Shown here: positions 62,525 through 64,000 of the stretch, piece after piece
Layout of the letters: every line of letters starts with the position of its first letter
Numbering within the stretch: position 1 is the stretch's first letter
The notes under the pieces: model-generated
Told to the model about the DNA's origin: nothing
What the model saw: the letters and a program-made list of their open reading frames with translations, nothing else
Databases searched by the model: none
Assembly: GCF_026191675.1 (NCBI RefSeq)
Contig: NZ_JAKRRY010000005.1
Span: forward strand, 62,001-126,000
Origin: Vibrio qingdaonensis
GTDB lineage: Bacteria > Pseudomonadota > Gammaproteobacteria > Enterobacterales > Vibrionaceae
DNA: 64,000 nucleotides
Direction of reading: 5' to 3'
Made by a program: the position numbers and the translations under genes

Positions 62525-63937
62525 TTATTCCGCAGGTTTGTGTGGGAAGATGAGACAAAAACAGGCACCACCTAACTCGCTATCACACACGCTCACTTTT
62601 CCATTGTGTCGAAGCATTATGTGTTTCACGATTGCTAACCCCAATCCATAGCCACCCGATGTACGATCACGGGCTTTATCGACCCGATAGAACGGTTCAA
62701 ACAAGGATGCCCAGTGTTCTTTTGGAACCCCGCACCCATCATCATGAACCTGAATCACTAAGTGTTCTTCGTTACTTTGTACCTTAATAACAATCTTCTC
62801 ATTGGCATAACGTTTCGCATTACTCAATAAGTTAACGACCATTCTGCACAGAAGAAACGGATCGACATTCGACATATGAGGAACATAATTATCAGGATGA
62901 CCAACAGGATTATCCAAGCGATTCAAGAGTGAATTGTTATCACTTGAGTCTTTAGCTGAGGTGGTAGCACCACTGCAACTCAGGGCACTATCGATATTGA
63001 GAGAAGGATCAACATAGATTGAAAAATCGACGCCTACATCTTTTTTCCATTTGTCTTCATACTCTTGCAACCACGCTGCTACATCGATATTCTCCAAATG
63101 AACGACGGCGTCAGGCCTTTCTACCCGAGCATAGTAAAGTAATTCATCGACAAGCGTTTCCATGTCCTCTGTATCTTCAATAATACTCTGCAACTGTTTT
63201 TTATGTTCCGGTGAGGCAACTTGATCAAGTAACACTTCACTTTGCCATTGAATGCGAAAAATAGGCGTTCTTAATTCATGTGCTACTGCATTGGTCAGCG
63301 CCTTGTTGTTGACCATTAGATTAGCGATTTCATCGGCCATTTTATTGAATTTTCGGTTGAGTTTCCCCAACTTGATCCAGTGCCTTTCTGATGCTCGAGC
63401 ATCAAAATTACCACTTGCAAACTCAACGGCGGTTTTTTCCAGCACTCGCAAACGTCGGCTAAGAAACCAAATAAAACCGGAACTAAAGGCGACAAAACTG
63501 GCAAGGAAAAACAGCCAAACCACTTGATTACCGAATTCTATCGCCTGCAGCAATTCCGACTCAGGGTCGTCATACATTTTAATGTAATCGCTATTGGTAT
63601 CAAACTTGAGCCAGAGCTGGTCATCGTCATCGAGTAAAAAAGGGGTATTAGGCTGCTCAATGAAGTATTGCGCGATCTCATCGGGAAGTTCAGACTCCGG
63701 CATGGTATCGAGTAATCGGTGGGTTTTGGTTGCGAACATTTGCAATAAATCTGTCGCGCGTTCATCACTTTCATTCACCGCGACATGATTCATTATGTCT
63801 CTAAACGCTTCAACTCTCAGGTTTGCATCTACGAGGTCAGGGTCGGATTTTCCGTATATTAAATACTCATAACCGACAATACTCGCCCCAAATAGTAAAA
63901 TGAGCCCAATGAGAGATTCTACAAATATTCGCCACAT
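62525..63937 (-). CDS. RstB-like sensor histidine kinase
   Basis: A 470-residue inner-membrane kinase: helix at about 5-25, periplasmic part of about 110 residues, helix at about 140-160, HAMP, then AVAHELRTPIFRI with the phospho-His (about 220). The ATPase domain has NLLSNAKRYA (N box), HDDGCGVP (G1) and GGYGLGLAIVKHI (G2). About 40 extra residues (Ser/Asp/Asn-rich) are inserted between the first ATPase strand and the N box (about 315-355). It starts 13 bases after its partner response regulator. Confidence 0.88.
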   Translation of the reverse strand: MWRIFVESLIGLILLFGASIVGYEYLIYGKSDPDLVDANLRVEAFRDIMNHVAVNESDERATDLLQMFATKTHRLLDTMPESELPDEIAQYFIEQPNTPFLLDDDDQLWLKFDTNSDYIKMYDDPESELLQAIEFGNQVVWLFFLASFVAFSSGFIWFLSRRLRVLEKTAVEFASGNFDARASERHWIKLGKLNRKFNKMADEIANLMVNNKALTNAVAHELRTPIFRIQWQSEVLLDQVASPEHKKQLQSIIEDTEDMETLVDELLYYARVERPDAVVHLENIDVAAWLQEYEDKWKKDVGVDFSIYVDPSLNIDSALSCSGATTSAKDSSDNNSLLNRLDNPVGHPDNYVPHMSNVDPFLLCRMVVNLLSNAKRYANEKIVIKVQSNEEHLVIQVHDDGCGVPKEHWASLFEPFYRVDKARDRTSGGYGLGLAIVKHIMLRHNGKVSVCDSELGGACFCLIFPHKPAE

Positions 63938-63950
63938 ACTCTGATTGACC

Positions 63951-64000
63951 CTAACCTAGCCAGCCGTCAGAAACAAACAAGTAACCTTTTCCTCGTACTG
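63951..64000 (-). CDS. C-terminal end of an OmpR/RstA-type response regulator, truncated by window edge
   Basis: The last 15 codons read VRGKGYLFVSDGWLG before TAG. VRGKGYLF is the end of the winged-helix DNA-binding domain of OmpR-family regulators, and the tail resembles RstA (GYLFAPHAW). It lies directly upstream of the histidine kinase, which supports a two-component operon. Confidence 0.8.
   Translation of the reverse strand, partial: VRGKGYLFVSDGWLG

Noticed and set aside
1..64000. CRISPR arrays, integron attC arrays, insertion sequences, prophage
   Set aside because: No spaced direct repeats, transposase, integrase or structural phage genes were seen.

Overview
The window reads like a chromosome of a marine gammaproteobacterium, most likely a Vibrionaceae member. 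This is inferred from family-level matches (TyrP-type permease, YbjQ, GuaC, RsuA, SbcDC, YqfB, YbjD, an RstAB-like pair, FNT and DUF4823/DUF6279 lipoproteins), from the many c-di-GMP and chemotaxis proteins, and from the tRNA-Leu/tRNA-Cys operons. No rRNA is present, so the species cannot be fixed. No integrase, transposase, CRISPR array or phage module was seen.

Layout. 0-8.2 kb: end of an aromatic amino acid permease, a chemoreceptor, a small unknown protein, an orphan PstS-like phosphate binding protein, YbjQ and a large secreted pullulanase lipoprotein. 8.7-20.5 kb: two near-identical minus-strand tRNA-Leu(UAA)-tRNA-Cys(GCA) operons, each with its own promoter, enclose about 11.3 kb of accessory genes. 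These are a Tat-exported class V aminotransferase, a periplasmic solute-binding protein translationally coupled to a membrane GGDEF-EAL protein (architecture like NspS-MbaA), a MATE exporter, and a tight minus-strand operon. That operon holds a DxD-containing protein of unknown function, an ornithine/lysine decarboxylase-like enzyme and a GT7C-type glycosyltransferase. This segment is the best candidate for an undescribed system.

20.7-41.3 kb: a cytochrome b561/YceI operon, a CI-like regulator with a palindromic operator, a class 3 lipase, a solitary EAL phosphodiesterase, a beta-barrel protein, AzlCD exporter subunits, a NYN nuclease pair, a potassium channel plus Nudix pair, a DUF3943/beta-barrel protein, RsuA, a leucine-rich-repeat protein kinase, a TrmK-like methyltransferase, an unlisted 32-residue membrane peptide gene, a 5'-nucleotidase-like enzyme and the OLD-family protein YbjD.

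41.4-50.2 kb: a LysR regulator divergent from a formate/nitrite-type channel fused to a CBS pair. A duplicated free-standing CBS protein carries the same promoter box and the same downstream hairpin. Then come a Zn-dependent alkyl sulfatase with a divergent LysR regulator, and an HflX-like GTPase. 50.4-64 kb: a gene beside a good LexA box, a DUF4823 lipoprotein, GMP reductase, the NAD(P)H-hydrate repair enzyme with an internal minisatellite, two envelope proteins, an OmpA-family protein, YqfB, SbcC-SbcD, and an RstB-like kinase with the last residues of its response regulator at the window edge.

A recurrent theme is short tandem repeats at or near gene ends (about 4464, 10919, 16086, 40753) and inside genes (53871). 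Two of them carry the stop codon in the repeat unit and place it in all three frames. Start codons were moved from the longest open frame to the ATG with a good ribosome binding site wherever the sequence allowed it.
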